Shown here: piece by piece, positions 24,569 to 36,799 of the stretch
Layout of the letters: every line of letters starts with the position of its first letter
How positions within the stretch are numbered: the first letter of the stretch is position 1
Source: Metallyticus violacea
Lineage: Eukaryota; Arthropoda; Insecta; Mantodea; Metallyticidae
NCBI GenBank assembly: GCA_030762175.1
Contig: CM060843.1
Coordinates: 29,284,501-29,348,500, forward strand
Direction: 5' to 3'
DNA length: 64,000 nt
Program-made: the position numbers and the translations under genes
The notes under the pieces: generated by a model
Seen by the model: only the letters and a program-made list of their open reading frames with translations
What the model was told of the DNA's origin: nothing
The model's database searches: none

Positions 24569-26849
24569 CTGGATAGAATATTATTATCATTATTAAGAAT
24601 TACTAGCAGCATTTGAGTTTGGTTTCACTTATATTTTAGCTAATTTTTAATATACTCAAAGAATATTTTATGGAAAATGTATTGTAAAATGTTAAATAGA
24701 GTAATTTCTCTTGTATACCTAAGCTTAATATAGAAGAGTCCAGCAAAGCCACTAAAATGATCTTAAAAATAATGAAAAAGAGAGAAATGAATGAAAATTA
24801 AACTGTAAATATTAATATTACAGGACAACAAATTTAACATATTTATAATCAATATCATTTTTATTTTCTTTTTGTTTAGCTTCTTGGAAAAATGAAATAT
24901 TTCAACCATTTATACAGATTTTTAGCTAGAAACTTATCTAGTCATGCAGTGTTTTGTCTCAGCTAACTAGGCATATCACAGCTAGTGACATCTGTACTTC
25001 AACTACACTCCCTCTTTTGTCATGAAATTGAACAATGCTTTCTGAAGCTGTTTCCTAACAGTATCGCAACAGTATACATTCATTTGCAAAGGTTGTTAAG
25101 CTGATGGACTTTAGGGCAATTCATTTTTGCATGTAAACATGATTTTAAATATGAATCAGCTTATCATGTTTGTGTGGAACTAATTAAGAACTTTCTTGAT
25201 CAATTACCTCCTTTCAAAATTGCAATTTCTGATATTATGCACACATTGTAATCTACTGGTTTAAAGCAAAATAAAAAACTAAAAAGAAAGAAAAAATCCC
25301 ATGAGTGAAAATGTACAGCTTTAACAGAGAAAAATTAGACAAAACTGGATCACATCTTCATTATTTGCCAACAAAAGTTCTCCCAAAGTTAGCACAAAAA
25401 AAGCAAGTTTTGGAATGCAAAGAAAAGCATTAGTAATGATTTCAGAAGTATTATGATGACTGACATTAATCTTGTAAACCAAAATGTGTTTTCCTGATAA
25501 AATGTCTGTTTAGGCAAGGGAGGACAACAATTCCAGCATCTTTTATAGGGTAAGATTTAATACACATTTTAGGAAGTGGAACAGAAATACAGGCACTATC
25601 AGCTATGGCATGCTTAGTAGCCTTGACATAAAACACTGCTTGAGCAGATAATGTTTATAACTAAAGCAGGGTATTTGCTGTGATGGTGTGGCTGAGACCC
25701 AGTGCTGGCTACCCTACTCACACTAGTGCCATTTTAGTAAGAATTAAGACATGACATGAGCCTGAATTGGTTTCTATAGCTCATTGGGTAAGAGAACTAT
25801 CTTTACCTTTTACTTTGATCAAACTTTTAATTAGTCCAGATTAAGATCTGGACCTATTATTTTGCTTGTTACATAACACATGATAATTTTATTATGGTGG
25901 CTATTAAACCTATTTGGAATTTAAGAATGTATTTGCAACATTTCATTTTCAACACTATTACAAATCAAGTTAAAAATAAAAATAAAAAAAATATAGAAGA
26001 AATTGTTACAGTTGATCTTCAAATGCTGCAGCATAAAATATGTAAATTTTAAATTCTTTCATTATTCATACTAATTAGGGAAAAATATAATTAATTACCC
26101 ATAGAATTAAATTGTAAAATAATAAATAAATAACTTAAAATAGCATTTGCCTTACTGATAATTTAGAAATGTAGATTAAACAACAATCTGTTTTGGTTAT
26201 TTTTGGCCTGCATTCACAGGTGAGTGCAGCTCATGCTAGGCCAAGGTTATACTGGTCAGCTGTCATAGTAACAGACAGGTTTAATGCTGATAGAAACTGG
26301 TAGATTATCAGTTGTACTTATCTATTATGAGAGAAAGCATTATTTTTGTCTTTTATGTTATTACAATTCAGTTTGAGATTAAGAGAATACTATAACTGAA
26401 GTACTTGTGTATTACAGGCTGTTATTGCATCAATGTGCCAGTGAAGTAAGAGTAAATGTTAACACTATCATGGAGAATTTTTGTATATTTATTTGATAAC
26501 AGGGAAGTATGTAACCAGAAATTGAAAGATTTTATGAAAATGGAGTTATTACGAATTAATGCAAATTTTAACAAAAGATATCAGAAATTGTAACTGCAGA
26601 CAGACATCATTTTGAACAACTATAACTGGGGCTTTTTTCTAAATATATGTTTACTGGAATTCTATCACTTATTCTCATAATACAAGAAAATCTTAATATA
26701 TCAGATCTTTGAAGTTCTAATTCTATTAATTTTTATAATTGATATTCTGTATACATCAAATGGTGTAATATAATGCATCAAAGTAAAGGGGGGAAAAGAA
26801 TTAAAAATATCTTAAATTTCATAATAGCTTCCAAATTGCTCATCACACT
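24569..26849. other. intron sequence upstream of the giant exon
   Basis: AT-rich. A tRNA-like trace (TAGCTCATTGGGTAAGAG near 25783) may be the head of an old SINE. Nothing else supported. Confidence 0.5.
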
Positions 26850-29080
26850 GATGTTGCTATCTTCTCAAGTTCACTCATTACTCTTCATGTGAATGATAAG
26901 GTTGAAAAATATGCAAAGGAGACCCAACCAGTTTGATAAACATCAATGTACTCACAGTCTTCATTTGTACAGAAACCCTTGTTGGTGAGATAATCAGGTT
27001 CATCTAGAAAAGGCCATGCCCATAATCAGCAGTAAAAATGAGGATACTGTTGATAGTATTTATTAACAGAAATAATGCAGCAGGCACTTTATTCTCTGTC
27101 AGGAATTCATGAAAACTCTAACAATTTGCCGTTCTGGAATTGTTAACCTCTTAAACTCATCACTTTGGTTTTACTGAAAGTAATATTCTTTTCAGTATTG
27201 TCCGGTCAACATTCTGGATACAAGACTGGAATGTGTATCTCTTCTGCATATAGAATGCGATTTTCATTGTTTTAAGCATTCACAAAATTTTGTGGGATCA
27301 TGGGAATGATTTATATTTGTTGATAAAATGGTTGCCCTCTTCTCCAGAGATCTTTCTTTAAAGTTCAGATTTTCAATTGTTTGTACAGGTTCTCCATAAG
27401 ACACTCCATTTACTTTCCTGTCTTCAAACAACCTAAATCTGCCTTAATATACTCCCATGCACTTTGTAGATGTATAATATCCCTTGCTTCCAGTTCAACA
27501 CTAAACTCTGACAATTCTTGAAGAGCAATATTCATCAATCTAAGATTCAAAAAAATCAATACTTGCTATTTTCTTCAAAAATCCTTCATACATTCCTCTT
27601 TCAGTCTTATCTCTCCTTTTATCATTATTTGCTTCTACGTAATGTGCCACAAGTGCTTCATAATCTTTCCACACCACAAAAACAATTCTAAAACTAGAAG
27701 CCATCCAACATGTATTTAAAAACTCCTCTAATTTTGAAGATTTCCTTGTCAAGATCTTAGCTACTTTGCCTAATTCTCTAAAATTTTGGGGGGACTAGTG
27801 ATAAATGCAGTAAAGCTTGTCAAAAAATATAGTGGTTGATTTGACAGAGCTCAAGTCTATGGCTAGCACATTGCTCAACCGAATGTGGGGATAACTTTCA
27901 CTACTCTTTTTTTATAAGCATCATTACATCTGGTTCATCAAAAGCTGTGGCAACATGATTTTTCTTCAAATGTTCATCATGATATTCACTAAGCTATGTA
28001 AAATGCCTTGTGCAGTTACATTTTCCAGCTTTATTTTTTCAACAAACTTTTTGTGTGCTGCTCTATATCTAGTAGCATTGTGCATACATATCATTGTTAA
28101 CTTTATATATATATAATTAATGATGACAACTGGTTAACAGTGCTGCTCTTGTCAATCAAAAGGGAAATCTGACAGCTTGATTCTTATCTTTTGAAAAAGT
28201 TTTTTCATTCCAGTTCTAATGTGATTAGTTATATTTATATAAGCATTTGTAGAATATAGAAACCACTATGGGTGGCCGAGATTGTTAAGGCACAGAGTTA
28301 TGAGAAGGAGGTGTGGGGTTTGATTCCCACCAGGACCGTCCTCCCTGACTGGCTTTTTTCCCAGGTTTTCCTCAGTACTCATAAATGGTAAATGCTGGGG
28401 ACCCACCCTAACTTAGGCCTGGAACGTTTCTTTCCTTAAAGAAAAAATCCTTTCCCAATTTATCATTTCATTTCATGTATCATCATGTCCTCTGCCTATG
28501 GTGCCTCAGTAGTTAAAATGGGCATAAAACAACATTTAAAAAAAAAATAGAATATAGAATTCCCATGTGATTGCCATACAATTCTTGGAAGTCAATTTCT
28601 GAATCAAAGTCATTGAAAGCCAAGTTTTCTTTGCAACTTTATATGCTGTTCTACAGATACCATGAGTGGCTTCTTTCTTGTTTTCAAATGCTTTTGAATA
28701 ATCTATTTCCAGTTTTAGTTTTTTGCAGATTCATATCTAATTTTAGCAGCAGCATTGCAAGGTAAATTATTCTTACGTTTGTGAATTTTTTTTATGCAGT
28801 AAAATCATTTGCTCTTTATTATTCCTGCCATAAGATGTTTGGATATTTGCCTATTGCTTGTTTACTTCTACTTCCATACTTGTGAATTTCTTGCATCTTT
28901 TAAATGCAGTATTTTCGCTCTCCTCCAATAGCCATTTTTTTGTGCAAAAATCAGCTTTTTGGTCTACAGCTCAATAGTCAGGCAGATGTTCTTGTGCATC
29001 TTCACCTGCTATAGATAAGAAACCATAACAGACATATGTTCGATTCCTCCCATTTCTTTATCACTGTACTTTGGATTTGA
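26850..29080 (-). mobile_element. hAT transposon relic (KIAA1586-like), hit by a SINE
   Basis: Read on the minus strand from right to left: CNAAAKIRYESAK-like N-terminal piece (near 28740), damaged middle, then MASSFRIVFVVWKDYEALVAHY at about 27700 and NDKRRDKTERGMYEGFLKKI, then IALQELSEFSVELEARDII near 27500, and TLMFIKLVGSPLHIFQP near 26930. This order and these motifs match hAT transposases of the KIAA1586-like group (RW.ASSFRTV.AVW; LQELS.LS..LQ; LMFI...GPPL). Stops and frameshifts throughout. A family A SINE is inserted at 28262-28547. Ends and terminal repeats not defined. Confidence 0.75.
28262..28547 (+). mobile_element. SINE family A, copy 3, inserted in a hAT element
   Basis: Complete unit with A-box GGTGGCCGAGATTGTTAAGG, B-box GTTTGATTCCC, the shared body and an A-rich tail. 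A perfect duplication TAGAATATAGAA lies at 28250-28261 and 28548-28559. It sits within the hAT remnant at 26.85-29.08 kb, so it is younger than that element. Confidence 0.9.
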
Positions 29081-32000
29081 TTTTTCCCCTATCTCTATAA
29101 ATTACTGTTCTCATATTTTTACGTTTTATTTATGAAAGCATAACAATAAATTATTTTATTTTGCTATTTATTGTGTAAAGTCGGTAAAAATTATAAAAAC
29201 TATTAACTTTGCTCATCCACATTGTATTAGGTTAGAGTTTATGTTCATAGAAAACATCTGCTTGTATATTCGATAAATGATTGGGCTTGTATGCATGTTC
29301 AGAATGTTTCTGGTAAGTACTGTAACTTCCACTGACTATTGATTCTAATTGAAATTTTGATCTTTGAGGTTCAGAGTCAACAATATAAAATGGCAGCACC
29401 ATATTAGTTGAGCTGAAAATGACTTTACTTTCAATGAAAATTACAGAATTTAAAATGCAGATACCTTGGCATTAAAAAAAAAACATTAAAATTTTAAAAG
29501 TTTACTGGAATGCATTCTGACTGAAAAAAAAGCCCTGCCTATAACACATTGTGAAATAAAACCAAGTTATGTGCATGTTATTACTGATCAAAGTTGTGCA
29601 AATAGAAATGTCAGGGTAGCTTTGTCCATCAATATAGCTGGCAACTGGTGTGACCTTGGCTCCACATGTGTTCAACTGTGGATGTAAACCAAAAATAGAT
29701 CTCTGTAGTGAAATATGTGAAATAATAATGCTAAAAATTTAATTTTGTGTTTGGTATATATATTTCTGAAACATGAACAAATAATTAAAAGAATATTCAT
29801 TCACTATGGACTTTCGAAGTTTTTGATAAATACAAAGCCAAGAGTCTATTGTAACTACGAAAAGTAGTAAAGTAACACAATGGTTTCATAATTTCTTTAG
29901 TTATTCATTCACATACACTTGCATATATATATATGTTATGTGTATGCATGTGTACACACATGCATTTAGCAACAAGGAACATTATTTTTATGAAGTTTAA
30001 AATAGTTTACCATATTCAAATAAACAATGATATACTGGACCCTGAAGTGATATTTATTTCTCCTTTTATCTTTTCTTTTGTTATAAGGAAAAGAAGTTTG
30101 GAATCGTACAATTTGCAAATGCTCTTCTATTATTATTAATTAAGCTAATAAAGTGCATTTTTTTTAATTAAGATTAATTTATAAAGATATTCAAGATCAG
30201 GAATGTCACCAGGATAAATAACTAAATATAAACATATAGAATAATTTCTTAAATAAAAAGAATAAAGTATCATTTTAGAGGCAGACATGACCTCTTCTTT
30301 CTGGGTGAAGTATTTATGGCATGAAAAGTCAGAAATGAGTGAGGCAATTACATGCTGAAGGTCTAGGCTCATCAATTTAATGGGGCATCTTTGCTAAAAT
30401 AGTAGATGCTGCTGTTAGTAAGCTAACATTTAAATCCATTATACCTAATATATCATTTGCCTTCACCTGAATTATGGGTTTCTTTATCATGCTTTACTCT
30501 TCTAAACAATGTTCCAGTTAATCCCTATTTTGCTTTCTAACATACAAAATCACATCTGTTAACATAACTTTATCAAAATGTTGTTCAGCTGCATATTTTA
30601 TCAGCAAGTTTGAAAAACTTTTACATAATAATAAGATGTGGTCAATGATAAAACATTTTTCATAATATGTCTGTTGGGATTCAAGAAGGGCTACATCGGG
30701 TACATCACTGTTAGATAGCAATCAATATAAAATGTAACTAATGCAGCTGGTAAAAATGGACTTTAAGGTATAAAAGTGTGCATCTGTGTAAACTGAAATT
30801 TGCAGGTCATAACAATTAATAGGAGAGTTTTTTAGCTCAGTCATGTCTGAATACTGGTAAAAAACCATGGCTATTTCTAGAGAAAGCACTAGATTTTAGA
30901 TTTTCACACACTGTAAGCTAGATTAAAAAGTGAACAAATTCTTCATACTCGGTATAGTTTCATGGTGATTTAGTATGTGATTTTGATAAATGCAAAGAGG
31001 ATTCAATCATCTGAAGAGGGTTTAGAGACTGAAAAATGACCTGTGCTCTGGTCACTTGGAAAGCTGTGACTTGGAGAATAACTAGAGTAAAACTCTTGGT
31101 AGAGGAAAATTGCCATATTATTGTTGAAGCATTAAGTAAGGAAGCTGTTATCAATATTGACTGCATTGATTTTATATTCCACCTACATTTAAAGCTGTGA
31201 AAAAATCTTATAAATATTTCCCACATTCCCTAAACAGTAAACAAAAAATGAGAAGGAACAAAAGAGCAAGAATATTTCCACCTTAAAGCCCTAAGGCCTA
31301 CAATATATACAATAATGAGGCAATTAGTTGTATTATTATACCACTCCAAATTAACTGTAAACTGCATATGGTTCATGACTAGACAGCCGATCTTCAAGCA
31401 AATGCCTGTTTTTCCTTAATAGATATAGTGAAAAAAATCAGAATATTTGTTTTGCAGCATTAAAAGCTTAATGTTTATAGTTTTATACTACATACAAATG
31501 TCTATTTTGACATTAGTGCCTATTCCTTAGTTTTGTGGTTAAAGTATGCATGTTTATGTATAAAACTGTAAATACAACCAATTCACCTACATATTTTTTC
31601 ATATTTATGTTGAGTAACTAAATGAAGAGATAATTTTGCATATTTTACCAATAAGACCTAAAGATTTTGTATGCAAATAACATGAACAGATAGTTTTTCT
31701 TTAGTATACAGACCCTGCATCCTATATGATCACTCCAGCCCCATTACTTAAGGTGTTTGACTCCTCTTAGTGCATGTAACCTGTCTAATCCATGCTTTGA
31801 ACAGAGTGGCTGAGAAAGTAAGAATTGAATTCTTAAATGTGAATAAACTTGTTTAAAGATTTTCATTAAGGCGCTCAAGAGAGTGCAAGCTTTTAGACAG
31901 AGACTACTCACCATTATCACCAGAACCTGTGTTTAAATGCTGGAGCACTTGGCTCAAAGCTGCTGAATATTACAGTTAAATATTTTGAAAACATCAAGGT

Positions 32001-32599
32001 GATTGCACATAATCTGACTAAAGATGCTAGATGTGTCACATCTGCAGAGAAATTTTTGAATGACCAATCAAATCTGTTGTCAAATTCCTAGCTTCAAGTA
32101 TCAAGAACTGCAAAGATCAGGCATCTTGTGAATAAAAATATTGAAATAATTTTAACTAACTAGCACAAGATTGGTGAAGCCACCAGGGAAGCTGGGAGGG
32201 TGGGGGAAAAAGAAACTGGAATTTGCATTGCTGAAAAGCTAAGGATTTTCATATTTATGTATGGTTAAAAATATTTTACCAGTAAACAAAACTGAATTTG
32301 GCTATACTGCTGATCTTATGCATGTGCTCACTATGAAGAATGCTTCAGTGGTATCTATAGATGTGTAAATATCTTTTTCTGCCTTCAAATTATACTTAAC
32401 AGAAATACAATTTTTTGATAGAAAATTTGAAGAAAGCTCTTGCAATTTATTGTGAGGCAAACTAGAGAAATAAGTGAATAATGTTAAACAGCATAATCAT
32501 TGAAGAATTAAGTAGAAGTTTTTGACATTGAGGCCTTATATCATATCATTAATGCAATTAGCAAATTAGCAGTAATAGCAACGTCATTATGCTTCACTT
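29081..32599. other. intron sequence, nothing recognised
   Basis: AT-rich with several short accidental ORFs and no hallmark motif. Confidence 0.5.
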
Positions 32600-33500
32600 A
32601 TATGTTTAAACACAAAACATGTTTCAAGAACATGCACTCCCATCCTAAGCTGTAGACTAACTTCCTCTGGCAATTGTAGAATGTTCACTTAAACAGCCCA
32701 GTGGCAGGATCTTGAAGTTAATGATGGCATCTTTATTTTTTAGAATAAACATTGTTCCCTAAGTCACTAGCTCTGCTGGATCCTTGGCAGGCTTTTAACA
32801 ATTTTGATTCCTTTTTATTCATTGTTTTTAAACCAGGAATGTTCTGAAATGGTTGATTTTTCCATTTATTTATATCTAATATTTCTGAAATGTTACTTCA
32901 TTTAAGTTTCTAAATTCTTCTTTGTTTTCCCTATATATAAATATCTTATTCCAAAGTTCATCCTTTATCGCCTCTAGATCTAGGAAAGGAGAATATCCAT
33001 CTTTCTCAATTTCTAAGGAAAATTTATGTAATTTCAAAAGTTTCAAAGTCTGAAGATATCATCTACATATCGGTGCCATATCTTGCCATTGAATTAAGCA
33101 ATTGTGAAAGTTAAAACAATTTTCTTAAAAGGTATTTGTAATACTTATTTTCAGTTTTATAGTGCATATTTTCTACTTTTGGTAGCTTACTTTAAGCACC
33201 AAAAAAACCCATTGTTTTTAATGTCTAAAAGTCTGCTTCTATTCATGACACAAGACCAATTGTTCTTCAACAAGGTTTTTGTTATCACATATGAGCGTTC
33301 ATGATAAGTGGTGATTGCAAGCCAGTCGAAATCAGTAAATGGAACATATTGTGGCACTTATGTGTTAGATCTTTTATTTCAGGAACTGAGGCAGTGACAT
33401 AAAGATGGCACTATCTGCTTGCAGACCAAATACAAATTTGAGGAATTTGGTGGTCAGAAAAGTCCAGGTGCCCCACCATTCAATTTATAGCTCTAAATTT
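32600..33500 (-). mobile_element. decayed Penelope-like element (PLE copy 2): RT motif plus GIY-YIG remnant
   Basis: On the minus strand, near 33080, the frame reads HRYVDDIFRL, the catalytic YVDD motif of reverse transcriptase, and shortly after LEIEKDGYSPFLDL, the usual following block in PLEs. Further on (about 32895-32780), after frameshifts and stops, YIGKTKKNLET, HFRNIRYK and ISEHSWFKNNE match the endonuclease of copy 1. NIFILKNKD near 32745 also aligns with copy 1 (NIFITKNKD). A region between RT and endonuclease appears deleted. The element is not functional. A corrupted version of the ribozyme-like motif lies at 32653-32611. Confidence 0.75.
32611..32653 (-). ncRNA. decayed hammerhead-like motif of PLE copy 2
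   Basis: Reading the minus strand, this segment aligns with the ribozyme-like motif of copy 1: TTAGGATGGGAG in place of CTGAAGATGGGAG, then a loop, then GAAAC, a short loop and GTTT. The CUGANGA core is lost and stem II is disrupted, so it should be inactive. Its value is that it shows the motif belongs to the element family. Confidence 0.5.
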
Positions 33501-34086
33501 TCATCATGCATCTTCTAGTTGTCCCTTGAGTGAACTATGTCATATGTTATAAAAATGCAGGAGCTTGCCCAAATTATAAATTTAGCTCTATTAACAAACC
33601 TCAGTTGGAGCACTGGAATATCTTTGATAAGCAGTTGCAGTGCCTATAACTATGTGTAGAGAAACATGGAGAATACTTTGAAGAATTGTGATGTTAGGGT
33701 GCTTCAATACATTCCTGGTTTTTTAGAAGGACAATTGCATATCTTTTTAAATGTTCCTCATATTATAAATTTGTAGAAAAAAGCCACATTACAGCAATAA
33801 CATTTTTAAAATATGTACAAAAGTGGCAAGGGGATAAAATTATCAGGCATATTTTGGGACTCCAGTTTCAGCAAAAACTTTGTGAAGGATGTAATATAGA
33901 TATATAATATTGTGTTTAATGAAAATATTATAAGAGTAATTGAAAGGAGCTGAAAAATAAATTAATGAAGAGAAAATGAGACGTTTGCTATAGCTGACAC
34001 ATGATTCTGGCACACTGTAGTGATTGATATATTTTTATTAGTTTTAATTTACTTAAGTTAACGCTCTCCACCTGCCACTGACTGCA

Positions 34087-34365
34087 ATGGGTGACTGAGA
34101 TTATGAAGGCACAGACTCATGAGCGGGAGGCCTGGGGTTCAAATCCCACCCAGGACTGTCCTCCCTAACTGAGGTTTTTTCCAGGTTTTCCTCAGTCCTT
34201 ATAAATGGCAAATGCTAGGGAGGTACTCTAAACTTAGACCTGGAACGTTTCCTTCCTTAAAAATCCTTTCCCAATATATTGTTTTATCTCATGTATCCTC
34301 AGTATCCACTGCCTGTAGTGCCTTAGTAGTAAAATCGGGCATTAAACACCATTAAAAAATACTGT
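34087..34365 (+). mobile_element. SINE family A, copy 4
   Basis: Plus-strand unit: GGGTGACTGAGATTATGAAG head, B-box GGTTCAAATCCC, body GACTGTCCTCCCTAACTGAG, CTTAGACCTGGAACG and tail GTGCCTTAGTAGTAAAATCG. Ends in A-rich sequence. No clear duplication was found. Confidence 0.85.
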
Positions 34366-36799
34366 CATTGTGTTAGGTTTAGCCAGCAAAATCCTATGGC
34401 ATCCAAAAATTTGAAAAACAGTTCACGATATTGTGTTTGAAATATAGTTCAAAGCTTGAATTGAGATTTCTATGTTGTTATTATTCATTACTGCCTCTAT
34501 GCATTACAGACAGTATGATTTCAGATGTTCAGAATCTATAATTTCTGTATATTATACAGGAATTCCCAAACTTCACTGTGTGTATGCAGCTGCTTGAATC
34601 TGTATTGCCTGCAGAGTAATGTGTAAATGAAGGTCTCAATATCAAGAGGGGCTTCACCTTTTGTTTCATATAGAAATTGCTTCTTCTTTTTCCTAGATAG
34701 TGCTTTATGAAATAAATCAATGTCAAGTGTTTCTACGATTTATTTAGTCATTGTATTAGCTGTGACAGTTTTGATGATCTGTCAGAAATATTTCATTTTC
34801 TTCATTGGAGAAATGACAGCAGTAAATCCATGTCCACTCTTTGTATACTTTTATTTACAAGATTTATCTGGAACATACCAAATGATAAAAAAACTATAAC
34901 AGCAAAATATGTGATTCCAGAGCTTTTGCTTCAGGTAAGATTTTTGGGTCATTCTTGAATAAAAGGTAGTGGTATGGCATATTTCAGGCAGCTGGTAAAG
35001 AACTGATTTTAAATTGTCTTTCCAGCACTTCCACATTTTTTCACAAAACTCTTTACAAGTTAGTTAAGTTCTTTAAGAAATGTCCACCTTTTGGTTGAAC
35101 TAAGAAGAGGACAAATAAACCTAACAGTACTCCAAACAGAGATATGCTGTTAGATAAGACAGCATTACCAGTAACTTATTAAGTGAATGACACCCACAAG
35201 GATTATAAAATGTCCTGTGACACTTATTTAACATTCTATTTTGTACTACTTCTTTCTTCTTTCCAGCCATGTCCTCTGCAGTTGCTCATATTAAGTCCAC
35301 AGCTTTATATCTCTTCTAGAACTGAAGAAGCAAATTCTTCTCCTGTTGAATCAAATACAGAACAGAAAGAAGGGACATTTTCCTTAACTTGAAACTTGAA
35401 TATGTTCTTCGGTGTAATAAAAAAATAACCTTAAAGTGAATGACAGTTTTCTTAGTGACTAGTCACTACAGACTATAGTCAAATATCACCAAAATTACAC
35501 AGCGTATTTTTTTCTTGTTGATAATTTAATTTTTATTTGGGTTCATAGAAGTTATATTAGTTCATTTTGGAACATGTTACCTAGATAATGGTCATGAATT
35601 TTTTTTATTATTGAATTTTTATGTGTTTTGTCATCACAAAATTGTACTTACTAAGTAGTTGTGCAAGACCTAAAACTATTTTTTTTTCAAAAACTTGTCA
35701 TTGCTCGATCTGAATGCCAAATTAGGCTGAATTAAAAAAAATGAGTTATTTCAGTAAAACATTCTGAAACCCCTCTCCAATGCTCTGACCCTTTCGATAT
35801 TTGACTTTGAAGCTGACCATCAATATGTTTTTCCATATCACACATTTGCATACAAAATGTTCACTTGAGATTTTGTGCTACTTTAAGTTCTCACTGATGT
35901 GCTTCCAATTATTGAGTTATTTTTTTCAATATGTGATCTACAATTCTCGAACAGTTTGCTGAATAAACAATTAACTCAATTTTTTGTCTCAGAACATTGA
36001 AGTCATTGGTGATAAGGTATTTCATTATCAGCTAGTTTTCTTGTGCAATGATACAGAGACTTGATTTATATTCGATATTTTTTGGAGCATCCAATGGACA
36101 CAATGATTCAGGGACAACTATTTTTTGTAGTCAATGTGCTATGATCTGATCTTGAATTTGAGGTGTTTAGTTGGGCCAAAGACATATTCTATTTACATAA
36201 TTTGCCTTAAATTCGTCTGTTAATGCGTTTTCAGCATTGTGTGTTGCAGTGGAATTATTGGTATATTTTGTTCATTAATCCCTGTTTTCATGCCACATTG
36301 TCATTAAATGGTTTCACTTTGTTTACTATATTCATCTATTATCGTCACGTAATGAAAATCAATTAAACAAACAAACTAGACAAGAGTTTATCGCTAACTC
36401 TCATATTAACAAATTGTTTTACTTTTCGCTTTCTGTTTTGAGCGCCAGACAGTTTAGAAGTAATTTTCTACTCATAATCAGACACACCAAATTAACAAAA
36501 TTAAAAAAAATAATAGCAATAAAAACCACCGTTTATTGTAATATAACTTGAAACAACGATATTGTATTTGTGCACTGCAAATAGCAAACTGAGCTCTTGG
36601 ACCAATATAATTATTATAAAATAGCATTGGTCCTATCTTGCACATTATTTAAAAAGTAAGGTACTAAAATAATGTGAAAGGCAATTGAACTTAATTATTA
36701 TTAATATATAGTCATATTAACATTTTTAAAGAAATTATAATACATTACATTAATTAATTTTCTTATATAATTGATTTATTTGTACCTGCTGTTTCAAAT
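34366..36799. other. intron sequence, possible unnamed transposon relic
   Basis: No ORF above 70 codons. On the minus strand around 35760-36000 fragments such as MCDMEKHIDGQLQ and LSKGSEHWRG hint at a decayed coding sequence, but no family was recognised. Confidence 0.35.

Noticed and set aside
25780..25830. tRNA gene-like sequence TAGCTCATTGGGTAAGAG
   Set aside because: No B-box of quality and no cloverleaf arms; at most an old SINE head.
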